A DNA stretch of 64,000 nt from NCBI GenBank assembly GCA_001725155.1, contig MEFP01000030.1, positions 248,001 to 312,000 on the forward strand, in the 5' to 3' direction. The position numbers and the translations under genes are program-made. Positions 54,732 through 63,530 of the stretch are shown in pieces. Position 1 is the first letter of the stretch, and the number at the start of each line of letters is the position of its first letter. The notes under the pieces are model-generated. The model made no database searches. It worked only from the letters and a program-made list of their open reading frames with translations, and had not been told where the DNA came from. This DNA is from Lysobacteraceae bacterium SCN 69-320 (lineage in GTDB: Bacteria > Pseudomonadota > Gammaproteobacteria > Xanthomonadales > Rhodanobacteraceae).

Positions 54732-56267
54732 ATGCCCGACATCGTCCTTGCCACACTCAACGCGCGCTACGCGCATGCCTCGCTGGGTCTGCGCTGCCTG
54801 CGCGCCAACCTCGGCACGCTGCGCGAACGCAGCCTGATCCGCGAATTCATCATCGGCCAGAAGACCGAAGACATCGCCGAAAAGATTCTCGCCGACGCGC
54901 CGCAGGTGCTCGGCCTCGGCGTCTACATCTGGAACGTCGTCGAGACCACGCGCCTGGTCCTGCTGCTCAAGACCTTGCGGCCCGATCTCGTCATCGTGCT
55001 CGGCGGCCCCGAGGTCAGCTACGAAACGCAGGAACAGCGCATCGCCGCCGCGGCCGACTACGTCGTGACCGGCTGGGGCGAAGTCAGCTTCGCCGCGCTG
55101 GTCGCGCAGCTGCTGGCCGGCGAACGGCCGGAACCGCGCATCATCGCCGGCGTGCAGCCGCCGCTGCCCGCATTGACGCAGCCCTATGCCGAATACACCG
55201 ACGAGGACGTGGCGCGGCGCTATCTCTACGTCGAGGCGTCGCGCGGCTGCCCGTTCAAATGCGAGTTCTGCCTGTCGGCGCTGGACAAGACCGCCTGGCC
55301 GTTTCCGCTGCAGCCTTTCCTCGATGATCTCGAACGGCTCTACGCGCGCGGCGCGCGCCAGTTCAAGTTCGTCGACCGCACGTTCAACCTGAAGGTCGAC
55401 ACCTCGCTGGCCATCCTCGACTTCTTCCTGGCCAAGCTGCGCGCCGCACCCGACGATCCGGTATTCGTGCATTTCGAGCTGATTCCCGACCATCTGCCCG
55501 AGCGCCTGAAGACCGCGATACAGCAGTTTCCGGCCGGCACGCTGCAGTTCGAGATCGGCATCCAGACCTTCGATCCGACCGTGCAGACGCGCATCTCGCG
55601 ACGCCAGGACAACGAGCGCGCGGCGACCAACCTGCGCTGGCTGCGGGAGCACTGCACGGCGCATCTGCACGTGGACCTGATCGCCGGACTGCCCGGCGAG
55701 GACATGGACACGTTCGCGCGCGGCTTCGACACGCTCGTCGCACTCGCGCCGCACGAGATCCAGTTCGGCATCCTCAAGCGCCTGCGCGGCGCGCCGATCG
55801 CGCGCCACACCGCCGACTTCGGCCTGCAGTTCAACCCCGAGCCGCCGTACAACATCCTGGCGACCAACGTCATCGATTTCGCGACCATGCAGCGTCTTGC
55901 GCGCTTCTCCCGCTACTGGGACCTCGTCGCGAACTCGGGCCGCTATCCGCGCACCCTGCCGCGCCTGCTCGGCGAGCGCCCGTTCGCGCATTTTCTCGCC
56001 TTCAGCGACTGGCTCTACGCGCGCACGGGCCAGACCCATGCGCTCGCCCAGGAGCGCCTCGTGCAGGCGGTGTACGACTTCCTGGTCAGCGAACGCGGCC
56101 TCGCTGCGACCGAGGTCGGTGACGATCTCGCCGCCGACTACCACGCCGCAGGCGGCCGCAGCCGCCTGCCGTTCGAAGCCGCCGACGCCGCCCTGCCTGC
56201 GCCTCGCGCACGCAAGTCCGGCGGCGCGACACCGACGCGGCAGGCGCGGCATCTGCAGCAGGGCTGA
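54732..56267 (+). CDS. B12-binding radical SAM protein
   Basis: A 511-aa iron-sulfur enzyme. The N-terminal cobalamin-binding domain covers about 1-140 (IVLATLNARYAHASLGLRCL; DLVIVLGGPEVSYETQEQ; DYVVTGWGEVSFAAL). The radical SAM core has the CxxxCxxC cluster motif with C173, C177 and C180 (EASRGCPFKCEFCLSALDK). LHVDLIAGLPGEDMDTFARG and a DUF4080-like C-terminus follow. Such proteins do methylations or rearrangements, but the substrate is unknown. It starts at ATG 54732. Two paralogous genes of unknown function follow; the first starts 9 bp after this stop. Confidence 0.92.
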   Translation: MPDIVLATLNARYAHASLGLRCLRANLGTLRERSLIREFIIGQKTEDIAEKILADAPQVLGLGVYIWNVVETTRLVLLLKTLRPDLVIVLGGPEVSYETQEQRIAAAADYVVTGWGEVSFAALVAQLLAGERPEPRIIAGVQPPLPALTQPYAEYTDEDVARRYLYVEASRGCPFKCEFCLSALDKTAWPFPLQPFLDDLERLYARGARQFKFVDRTFNLKVDTSLAILDFFLAKLRAAPDDPVFVHFELIPDHLPERLKTAIQQFPAGTLQFEIGIQTFDPTVQTRISRRQDNERAATNLRWLREHCTAHLHVDLIAGLPGEDMDTFARGFDTLVALAPHEIQFGILKRLRGAPIARHTADFGLQFNPEPPYNILATNVIDFATMQRLARFSRYWDLVANSGRYPRTLPRLLGERPFAHFLAFSDWLYARTGQTHALAQERLVQAVYDFLVSERGLAATEVGDDLAADYHAAGGRSRLPFEAADAALPAPRARKSGGATPTRQARHLQQG

Positions 56268-56276
56268 CGGCGCGGC

Positions 56277-57803
56277 ATGCGCAGAACCCCGCTGAGCGCC
56301 AACGACAGGGCCGTCGCCTTCGCGCTGCTGACCGAGGCACCGGCCGCGCGCCTGCGTCTGCCGGCTGCACAACAGACGGCGACCGAACGGCATGCATCTG
56401 CGCTGCTGCAACTGCTCGCCGTGCTCGGCAGGATCCGCTGCGAAGACGACGACTTCGCGATCGCGCAGGAGTTGGCAACCCTCGACGATGCCGGGCTGGA
56501 CCGCATCGGCGCGGCGCTCGCCGCGATCGAACTGCCGCGCTGGCGGCGTCCGCTGGATCGGTGTGCCCAGGCCCTGCTGCGCGGTGTCGACGGCGCCGCT
56601 GCGACGGACGAGCGTGTGCTGGAGGTCGCGCTGCGCTACGAGCGCCGTTGCCGGCTCGTCAATCGGCAGTTGTTCTGGCACGACGACATCGTCGACGACC
56701 TCGAGAAGGCACTGGCCGATTATCTGGACCGCAAAGCGGACTCGCCGGCCTGGAAGACGGCCATTGGCGAAGTGCCGATGACCGGGTCGGCGTTGCCGGG
56801 AATCGCGACCCGCTGCGACGGCGACGACGGCAACCTCTGCGTCGTGCTGCAGGTCGACAGCGACCGGCTCGACGAGCCGCTGCAAGCCTGGATTGCACAG
56901 GCACGCGGCACCGAGCTGTTCACGCCGCAGACGCGCCGCTCGCTGACGACGATTGCCAAGGCGTTCGAGGATTCGCACGGCCGGCGGGCTTTCCACGGCA
57001 TGCCGAAGGGCCGCGTCGTCGGCAAGCTGTTGCAGGGCCGGGAGCCCTCGATCCCGGCGCCCGGCCAGCTCAGCGGAGCACAGCTCGACGTCACGCTGCG
57101 GCTGCTCGCCGATACCTATGCCTGGGCCTTCCTCAGCTGGCCGAACACGATGCAGCAGTCGGCACTGGCCTTGGTGACCCGCGACGTCTCGCTCGCCGAC
57201 CAGTGGGTATCGCTGCTGCAACGGCACAATCGCCAGCACGAGCTGATCGCCAGCTACCGCAACATTGCTTCGCTGCGGGACCGTGCCGGCGGCGCGCAGT
57301 TCGGCGAATACAACGGCTACGGCGAAGTTGCACTGCTCGCTGCCGCTGCGGAATCGGTGCCGCCCTGGCTCGTCGTCAAGGTGCAGCAAGGCTCCCTGCA
57401 CGGCTGGCGCCGGTACACGGCGCGGCTGGGAATCGGCGTCGTGGCGGTGCACGCGCATCCCCACTACACCGATTTCGTCGGCGTCTATCGTGCCGATGAC
57501 GTAGATGCCTGGCGCGCACTGTGGAGCCGCCTTGACTACGGCGACGGCATCGTCCAGGCCGCCGCCAGCGGCCGCAACTCCGCGGAGCAGGTGCTGAAGG
57601 CCGTCATCGGCGCCGGCTACCGCTGCGACTTTCGCATCTGCAACGCACTGTCGCGGCGGCTGGGCTGGATCTATACGCACGTCTACGGCGGCGGGCCCGA
57701 CGAGAATCATGCGATGTTCCACGCACAGAACCCGGCGATGACGGACCGCGTCGTCGCGTATGCGGCACAGCAGCCGCAGTGGTATCTGTCGGGGCGGTGG
57801 TAG
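56277..57803 (+). CDS. Uncharacterised paralogue 1 of a tandem pair
   Basis: Family not recognised. A 508-aa soluble protein without signal or TM segments. The N-terminal half is helical (YERRCRLVNRQLFWHDDIVD; LEKALADYLDRK). The C-terminal half is alpha/beta with FGEYNGYGEVALLAAAAESV, VYRADDVDAWRALWSRLDYG and the end GWIYTHVYGGGPDENHAMF. These blocks recur in the next gene in the same order, so the two genes arose by duplication. It starts 9 bp after the radical SAM gene and may be co-transcribed with it. Confidence 0.72.
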   Translation: MRRTPLSANDRAVAFALLTEAPAARLRLPAAQQTATERHASALLQLLAVLGRIRCEDDDFAIAQELATLDDAGLDRIGAALAAIELPRWRRPLDRCAQALLRGVDGAAATDERVLEVALRYERRCRLVNRQLFWHDDIVDDLEKALADYLDRKADSPAWKTAIGEVPMTGSALPGIATRCDGDDGNLCVVLQVDSDRLDEPLQAWIAQARGTELFTPQTRRSLTTIAKAFEDSHGRRAFHGMPKGRVVGKLLQGREPSIPAPGQLSGAQLDVTLRLLADTYAWAFLSWPNTMQQSALALVTRDVSLADQWVSLLQRHNRQHELIASYRNIASLRDRAGGAQFGEYNGYGEVALLAAAAESVPPWLVVKVQQGSLHGWRRYTARLGIGVVAVHAHPHYTDFVGVYRADDVDAWRALWSRLDYGDGIVQAAASGRNSAEQVLKAVIGAGYRCDFRICNALSRRLGWIYTHVYGGGPDENHAMFHAQNPAMTDRVVAYAAQQPQWYLSGRW

Positions 57804-57882
57804 CCGGATTCGCAATACCGATATCTCGGCCGGACCGGTCACCCACCGAAGGCGCATTACCTGACCTGCATGCAATGGAACC

Positions 57883-59430
57883 ATGACCGCTGCCATTGAC
57901 GGACAAACCGCAGAGCGGGACTACTTCCGCTTGCTGGCACTCGGCGAGTCGCCGCAGGGGCGACTGCGCCAGCCCGGCAATGACTGGACTGTAGAAGAAC
58001 AGGTCGCTGCCTGCGTGCTCGACCTGCTGCGCCTGATACACGCAGCGATATGGACTCATGGACCGGCGGCAGCGCCTTTTCTCGCGTCGCTGACTCCCGA
58101 GCAGGTAGGCGGTTACCACGGCGCCCTGCAGGCCCTGGGCGCAACGAAGCAAATCCGTCTTCTCGGGTTACTGCACCGCCGCCTCGTTGCGCCCTTCACG
58201 AACGTCGAGCCGTCGCAGCGACAGTCATTGATCGCCGACCGGCTGGACAACAGGAATCAACTTTTCTGGAGAGCCTGGTACAAGGTCGACCCGGACGAGT
58301 TGCAGCGACATCTATGCGCCTATCTCGATGCCGCGCCGGGCAATCCGCTGCCGCCGTTGCCGCCGCACGAGGCGCCGCACGCCGCGGGCTTTCCGTCGCC
58401 ACCGGTGCCGCTCCCGCTGCGACAGCTCGACCGCGGCCCCGGCCGGCACCATCTGTTCCTGTTGCGCACGAACGCCGCTGCGGAAGACGCGATCAACTCC
58501 TGGATTCTGAGACAACCGCAGACCCGCCGTTACTACGAGGGACACAGCGAACTCCTCACAGGCACCTCGGTCGTTCTGCCGTTGGACGACGCAGCGACGA
58601 TGCGGGGACCGCTGTTCGGTGTCGTGCGCGATCCGGAAAAGTCCGGCAGCGAAGCGCCGGCTTCGCCGAGCGATCGTCGAACAGGCGCGGTCCAGCGCGA
58701 TTCGCCGGCGCAAGAACTGCTGGACGCTTTGGCGAAGAATTTCCATTGGGTGCTGATCGAATGGGACATCCTGCCCGGTGAACGGATCCTGGCCTGGCTC
58801 AGCGACGACGACGATCTCGCCGCACAATTCGACACATTGCTGTACGCACATCACGACACCGCGCTTATCGGCTCCCATCGCGGTTTCGATCGGCTCGACG
58901 ACTGCGCGCGCGGCCTGTGTTTCGGCGAGGATGATGCGTTCGGTGAAGTCGCATTGATCGCCGCGGAAGGCGAACGCGAGGCGCCATGGCTCGTTGCCGC
59001 GGTACACGAGAGCAGCGGTCATTGGTGGCGCGGGGCCAGCGCAATGCTGCCGTCGCTGACCTGGCACTGGACGCGCAGCCTGGGCCAGAACCTCGCGATC
59101 GTTGTCTACCGCGGCACCGATCCTGGTGCCTGGCGCATGCTCTGGAGCCACATCGACCGGGACGACAACATCGCGACGATCGCTGTCGGCGGCGAATTGC
59201 CGCTCGACGTACTGCGTGAACGGCTGGTCCATATCAAGGACTTCATCAGCGTCGACAACCTGCACTACCTGGCAGGCGAAGAAGGCTGGGCCTACGCCCA
59301 CGCCTGGGGCGGCGGCTCGGATGAACATGTCGCCCTGTTCTTCGCCAGCGACCCGGCCGTCACGGCCCGCGTCGCCGCGTTCGCGCGCGAACGCTGGCCG
59401 GAATCCTGGCGCTGGCATGGCTGCTGGTAG
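57883..59430 (+). CDS. Uncharacterised paralogue 2 of a tandem pair
   Basis: Family not recognised. A 515-aa soluble protein related to the preceding one. Matching blocks are LDNRNQLFWRAWYKVDPDEL (compare RLVNRQLFWHDDIVDD), FGEDDAFGEVALIAAEGE (compare FGEYNGYGEVALLAAAAE), VYRGTDPGAWRMLWSHIDRD (compare VYRADDVDAWRALWSRLDYG) and GWAYAHAWGGGSDEHVALFF (compare GWIYTHVYGGGPDENHAMF). A Pro-rich linker (PLPPLPPHEAPHAAG) separates the halves. Starting at ATG 57883, 79 bp after its paralogue. No catalytic motif can be named. Confidence 0.72.
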   Translation: MTAAIDGQTAERDYFRLLALGESPQGRLRQPGNDWTVEEQVAACVLDLLRLIHAAIWTHGPAAAPFLASLTPEQVGGYHGALQALGATKQIRLLGLLHRRLVAPFTNVEPSQRQSLIADRLDNRNQLFWRAWYKVDPDELQRHLCAYLDAAPGNPLPPLPPHEAPHAAGFPSPPVPLPLRQLDRGPGRHHLFLLRTNAAAEDAINSWILRQPQTRRYYEGHSELLTGTSVVLPLDDAATMRGPLFGVVRDPEKSGSEAPASPSDRRTGAVQRDSPAQELLDALAKNFHWVLIEWDILPGERILAWLSDDDDLAAQFDTLLYAHHDTALIGSHRGFDRLDDCARGLCFGEDDAFGEVALIAAEGEREAPWLVAAVHESSGHWWRGASAMLPSLTWHWTRSLGQNLAIVVYRGTDPGAWRMLWSHIDRDDNIATIAVGGELPLDVLRERLVHIKDFISVDNLHYLAGEEGWAYAHAWGGGSDEHVALFFASDPAVTARVAAFARERWPESWRWHGCW

Positions 59431-59575
59431 CGGCGGACACGGCTGATTTCGCGGCACCGCCGCGCGTGTCCCCGTCGCCGGCAACCGTCGCATTGCCGGC
59501 AGCCTGAACCGGCGCCCGCAAGCCCCGCCGCGCGAATCGGCTATGCTGCTGCCGCACTCCGGGGGGAGCCCACAG

Positions 59576-62530
59576 ATGCGTGGCGCGGTTGCGGTCCTGC
59601 TGCGAATTGGCTGGATGCTGGCGTTGTCGGCGCTCGGTACGGCCGCGTTCGCCGCGGCCGGCGAGCAGCGGCCGCTCAACGAATATTTCCGCGAGACCTG
59701 GACCACGCGCCAGGGACTGCCGCACAACCTCGTGCAAGGGATCGCGCAGACGGCGGACGGCTATCTCTGGTTCGCGACCTGGGAAGGGCTGGCGCGCTAC
59801 AACGGCATCGAGTTCCGTGCGTTCGACCGCAGCAGCGTCACCGCACTCGCCGACAACGGCATCCGTGCGCTGGAAGTGCGCCGCGACGGCACCCTGGTGC
59901 TCGGCACCTCGCGCGGCGGCGTGACGATGCTGCGCAACGGGGTCTGGTCGCGGTTGAGCGAGCGCGAGGGCCTGGCCCAGGACGAGATCATGGACGTGGC
60001 CGAGGATGCCGCGGGCGGGCTGTGGGTCGCGACGGAAAGCGCGGGTCTGGATCGGGTCGATGCGGCCGGCATACACCATTTCGGCCGCGAGCAGGGCCTG
60101 CCGAGCCTGTCGATGTATCTGATCGCGGCCCAGGCTGACGGCAGCGTCTGGGCCGGCACGACCGAAGGGCTCGTGCGCGTGCGCGGCGATGCGGTACAGG
60201 TGTTCGGCCCGGCGCAGGGGCTGCCGCCGGGACCGGTGTTCGACATCGCGTTCTCCGGCGACGGTTCGGTCTGGGTCGGCACCGAGCGCGGCGTCTATCG
60301 CGGCACCGGCGACGCCTTCCGTGTGGCCAGTACGGCGCTGCCGGTCGATGCGGTGCAGCGCCTGCTGTTCGACCGCAGCGGCAATCTCTGGCTCGGCACG
60401 GTCAATCACGGCGTGCTGCGCCTGCGCGGCAACGAGGTCGAAACTCTCGGCAGCGAGGTCGGCCTGCCGAACAATCGCGTGGCAGCGCTGTTCGAGGATC
60501 ATGAAGGCAGCGTCTGGGTCGGCACGAACGGCGGCCTGCTGCGCCTGCGCGACGCGCCGTTCGTGAGCTACACGACCGAGCACGGGCTGGCCGACAACTA
60601 CGTGCGCAGCGTGCTCGAAACCGCCGACGGCACGCTCTGGGCCGGCACCAGCCGCGGCCTGTCGCGCTGGCAGGACGGTCGCTTCGTCTCGCCGACGGCC
60701 CGCGAGGCGGCGCTGAACGATTCGGTGCTGAGCCTCGCCGCCGATCCGGCCGGCGGCCTCTGGGTCGGCACCTATGCCAACGGTCTCGTGCACTGGACGC
60801 CGGAAGGCGTGCGCCGCTACAGCAGCGACGACGGCCTCGCCGGCAACCAGGTCCGCGCGATCGCCACGACCCGCGACGGCGCGCTCTGGGTCGGCACGGC
60901 GCGCGGCCTGTCGCGGCTGCGCGACGGCAGCTGGCGCAGCTTCACGCGCGCCGAAGGCCTGCCGCGCGAGTTCATCATCTCGCTGCACGCGGCAGCCGAC
61001 GGCCGGCTCTGGATAGGCACGGCCAACGGCGCGGCGGTGGCCGAAGGCGATCAGCTGCGCAGCGTCGACCTGTCCAGGCTCGGCGACATCGAGGACGTGT
61101 TCGGCTTTCACGAAGACGCCGACGGCACCGTCTGGATGGCCACCGACCGCGGCCTCGTGCGCGAGCGCGGCGGCCGCTACGCCGTGATCAATCGCAGCAA
61201 CGGCCTGCCCGTGGATACCGTGTTCCAGGTCGTCGGCGATGCCGAGGGATGGTTCTGGCTCAGTTCCAATCGCGGCGTGCTGCGCATCCGGCAGGACCAG
61301 GCCAATGCCGTCGCCGACGGCCGACTCGGCCTGCTCGACGTGGAAGGCTTCGGCGAGGCCGACGGCATGGCCAGCGCGCAGTGCAACGGCGGCTCGAATC
61401 CGGCCGCCGGGCGCGGCGCCGACGGCCGCATCTGGATCGCCACCGCGATGGGCCTGTCCAGCGTGGATCCGCCGCGATTGCAGCGTTTCGCGCGCGCGGC
61501 GCCGCCGCTGGTCATCGAGGATGTGCGCATCGACGACCGTCTCGTCGCCGCGCGCGAGCGGCTGGAACTCGCGCCCGGCACGCGCAAGATCGAGCTGCAT
61601 TTCGCCGGCCTGAGCTATCTGATGCCGCAGAAGATCCGCTACCGCTATCGCCTCGACGGCTTCGACGCAGACTGGGTCGAACGCGGCAATCAGCGCTTCG
61701 CGCAGTTCACCAACCTCGCGCCCGGCGACTACCGCTTCCGCGTGACCGCGGCCAACGCCGGCGGCGACTGGAACAGCCACGAAGCCGTGCTCGACCTGCG
61801 CATCGCACCGTACTGGTGGCAGCGCCGCGGCTTCTGGATCGGCGCGATACTCGGCGGCCTGGGCCTGCTCTATCTCGTCTATGCCCTGCGCGTGCGCCAG
61901 CTGCAGCGCAGCGAGCGCCGCCTGCGCGAGCTGATCGACCAGCGCACCCAGGATCTGCGCGCCCAGACCGAACGCCTGACCGCCGCCGACGCGGAAAAGA
62001 GCGCGCTGCTGGTGCGCCTGCGCGAGCACGCCGACGCCTTCGAGCGCCAGGCGCGCGAGGACAGCCTGACCGGTCTGGCGAACCGGCGCTGGTTCGACGA
62101 GCAACTCGCTGCCGCGTTCGCACAGGCCGTGGAGGCCGACCAGCCACTGAGCCTGGCCCTCGTCGACATCGACCATTTCAAGCGCATCAACGACCACTAT
62201 TCGCACGCGGCCGGCGACGCTGCCCTGCGCGCCGTCGCCGACACGATGCGCCGCCAGCTGCGCGCACAGGATCTGATCGCGCGTTACGGCGGCGAGGAAT
62301 TCGCGCTGCTGTTCCCGCAGACCACCTTGGCCCAGGCCCGCGCGCTCGCGGAGCGCCTGCGCCTGGCCGTGGAAGCCGTCGACTGTTCGAGCTTCGCCGC
62401 CGGCCTGCAGATCACGGTCAGCATCGGCCTGGCCGAGCGCAGCGATCACACGCACCACGAGCGTCTGGTGTCGCAGGCCGACGCGCGGCTGTACGCGGCA
62501 AAGAACGGCGGGCGCAACCGGGTGTGCTAG
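59576..62530 (+). CDS. Diguanylate cyclase with periplasmic two-component-type propeller
   Basis: Membrane protein of 984 aa that should make c-di-GMP. I choose ATG 59576 because GGGGGGAG lies at normal spacing, giving a signal segment (LLRIGWMLALSALGTAAFAA). Reg_prop repeats form two periplasmic propellers (GYLWFATWEGLARYNG; GGLWVATESAGLDRVD; GSVWAGTTEGLVRVRG; NLWLGTVNHGVLRLRG and more), then a Y_Y_Y domain (FAGLSYLMPQKIRYRYRLDG), one TM helix (FWIGAILGGLGLLYLVYALR), a coiled coil and a GGDEF domain. The active site is GGEEF (905-909), and an I-site RAQD lies five residues before it (896-899), so product inhibition is expected. Confidence 0.94.
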   Translation: MRGAVAVLLRIGWMLALSALGTAAFAAAGEQRPLNEYFRETWTTRQGLPHNLVQGIAQTADGYLWFATWEGLARYNGIEFRAFDRSSVTALADNGIRALEVRRDGTLVLGTSRGGVTMLRNGVWSRLSEREGLAQDEIMDVAEDAAGGLWVATESAGLDRVDAAGIHHFGREQGLPSLSMYLIAAQADGSVWAGTTEGLVRVRGDAVQVFGPAQGLPPGPVFDIAFSGDGSVWVGTERGVYRGTGDAFRVASTALPVDAVQRLLFDRSGNLWLGTVNHGVLRLRGNEVETLGSEVGLPNNRVAALFEDHEGSVWVGTNGGLLRLRDAPFVSYTTEHGLADNYVRSVLETADGTLWAGTSRGLSRWQDGRFVSPTAREAALNDSVLSLAADPAGGLWVGTYANGLVHWTPEGVRRYSSDDGLAGNQVRAIATTRDGALWVGTARGLSRLRDGSWRSFTRAEGLPREFIISLHAAADGRLWIGTANGAAVAEGDQLRSVDLSRLGDIEDVFGFHEDADGTVWMATDRGLVRERGGRYAVINRSNGLPVDTVFQVVGDAEGWFWLSSNRGVLRIRQDQANAVADGRLGLLDVEGFGEADGMASAQCNGGSNPAAGRGADGRIWIATAMGLSSVDPPRLQRFARAAPPLVIEDVRIDDRLVAARERLELAPGTRKIELHFAGLSYLMPQKIRYRYRLDGFDADWVERGNQRFAQFTNLAPGDYRFRVTAANAGGDWNSHEAVLDLRIAPYWWQRRGFWIGAILGGLGLLYLVYALRVRQLQRSERRLRELIDQRTQDLRAQTERLTAADAEKSALLVRLREHADAFERQAREDSLTGLANRRWFDEQLAAAFAQAVEADQPLSLALVDIDHFKRINDHYSHAAGDAALRAVADTMRRQLRAQDLIARYGGEEFALLFPQTTLAQARALAERLRLAVEAVDCSSFAAGLQITVSIGLAERSDHTHHERLVSQADARLYAAKNGGRNRVC

Positions 62531-62639
62531 CGGCGCGGAGGGCGCCGGGAATCGGGAATGAGGACGAGGTAGAAGTATCGAGAGTGTCGGCTCACTTCAA
62601 GAAGGTCGGATCACTTCACCTGAGAGCCGCCGCACCGAA

Positions 62640-62681
62640 AACCCTCCCCTTCAAGGGGAGGGTATGGGTGGGGATGGGTTA
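62640..62681. repeat. Dispersed repeat R1, short form, copy E
   Basis: AACCCTCCCCTTCAAGGGGA then GGGTATGGGTGGGGATGGGT, nearly identical to copy D at 23887 and inverted relative to copy C. It lies in the gap between the convergent cyclase and MerR genes. Confidence 0.82.
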
Positions 62682-62746
62682 CCCGCGCGGTTGACGCAAG
62701 CGCCAAAAAAAACCGGGCTGGCGTCAGACGGCTGCCGGCGCCGCGC

Positions 62747-63496
62747 CTACGCCACACGCAGCCCTGCCGCGCGCATCGCCTCGCCGACATAGGCGAACAG
62801 CGCGGGATCGAGACCCTGTGCGGCCATCGCATCAGGCTGTGCCTGCCAGGCGTCGCCGAGCTTGCGCGCGACGGCCGCGTCGCCGCCGGTGAAGACCTGC
62901 ACCAGCGCGTACCAGCGCCGCGCGAGATCCTGGACGTCGGGCGCCTGTGCCGGCGTGCCGGCCTCCAGCGCGGCGCGCACCTGCGCGATCAGTTCGGGCC
63001 AGAGTGCCTGCGCTTCGGCCATGCCGGCCGCGCCGAGCTGTTCGGCGCGGCGGCGGAAGTCCTCGCGTTCGTGCGCGGTCCAGTCCACTTTCAGTTGCGT
63101 GCTCATCGCTATCGTCTCCACCAGTTCGTCGAGGTCCAGGGTCGATGGCGAGACCACGCGCTGGGCGAGCGCGCGCAAGCTCTGCAAGGCCTGCGTGCGC
63201 TCGGCGCATTCGCGTTCCAAGGTCGCGATGCGTACCGCGAGCAGCTGCGCTGCCGCGGTCGCGTCGCGCGTCAGCAGCTGGCCGATCTCGGCCAGGCTGA
63301 AGCCGGCGCGCCGCAGCACGACGATGCGGCTCAGCGCCGCCAGCGAACCGGCGTCGTAGAGCCGGTAGCCGGCCGCCGAGTGCGCGGCCGGATGCAGCAG
63401 GCCGCGCTGCTCGTAGAGGCGCAGCGCCTTGGCGCTGACGCCGCTGCGACGCGCGAGATCGCCGATGCGCAGATAACGGGACGTGGGTTTGGCCAT
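62747..63496 (-). CDS. MerR-family regulator with TipAS-like domain
   Basis: A 249-aa regulator. The MerR helix-turn-helix is complete (LRIGDLARRSGVSAKALRLY, then EQRGLLHP and AAGYRLYDAGSLAALSRIVV). A coiled coil follows (ATLERECAERTQALQSLRAL), and the C-terminal part resembles a TipAS antibiotic-recognition domain (AEALWPELIAQ region; RWYALVQVFTGGDAAVARKL). It could sense a toxic compound. It lies 34 bp downstream of the dipeptidase gene on the same strand, so the two may be co-transcribed. Confidence 0.92.
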   Translation of the reverse strand: MAKPTSRYLRIGDLARRSGVSAKALRLYEQRGLLHPAAHSAAGYRLYDAGSLAALSRIVVLRRAGFSLAEIGQLLTRDATAAAQLLAVRIATLERECAERTQALQSLRALAQRVVSPSTLDLDELVETIAMSTQLKVDWTAHEREDFRRRAEQLGAAGMAEAQALWPELIAQVRAALEAGTPAQAPDVQDLARRWYALVQVFTGGDAAVARKLGDAWQAQPDAMAAQGLDPALFAYVGEAMRAAGLRVA

Positions 63497-63530
63497 CGGC
63501 GCGAGTCTCGGGTCTGCCCTTGGGGCAAGG

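Noticed and set aside
54291-57896. Minus-strand ORF of 1201 codons opposite the radical SAM gene and the first paralogue
   Set aside because: No protein features, and the plus frames show intact CxxxCxxC and conserved blocks.
59360-62458. Minus-strand ORF of 1032 codons opposite the diguanylate cyclase
   Set aside because: Antisense shadow; the plus frame has propeller repeats and GGEEF.
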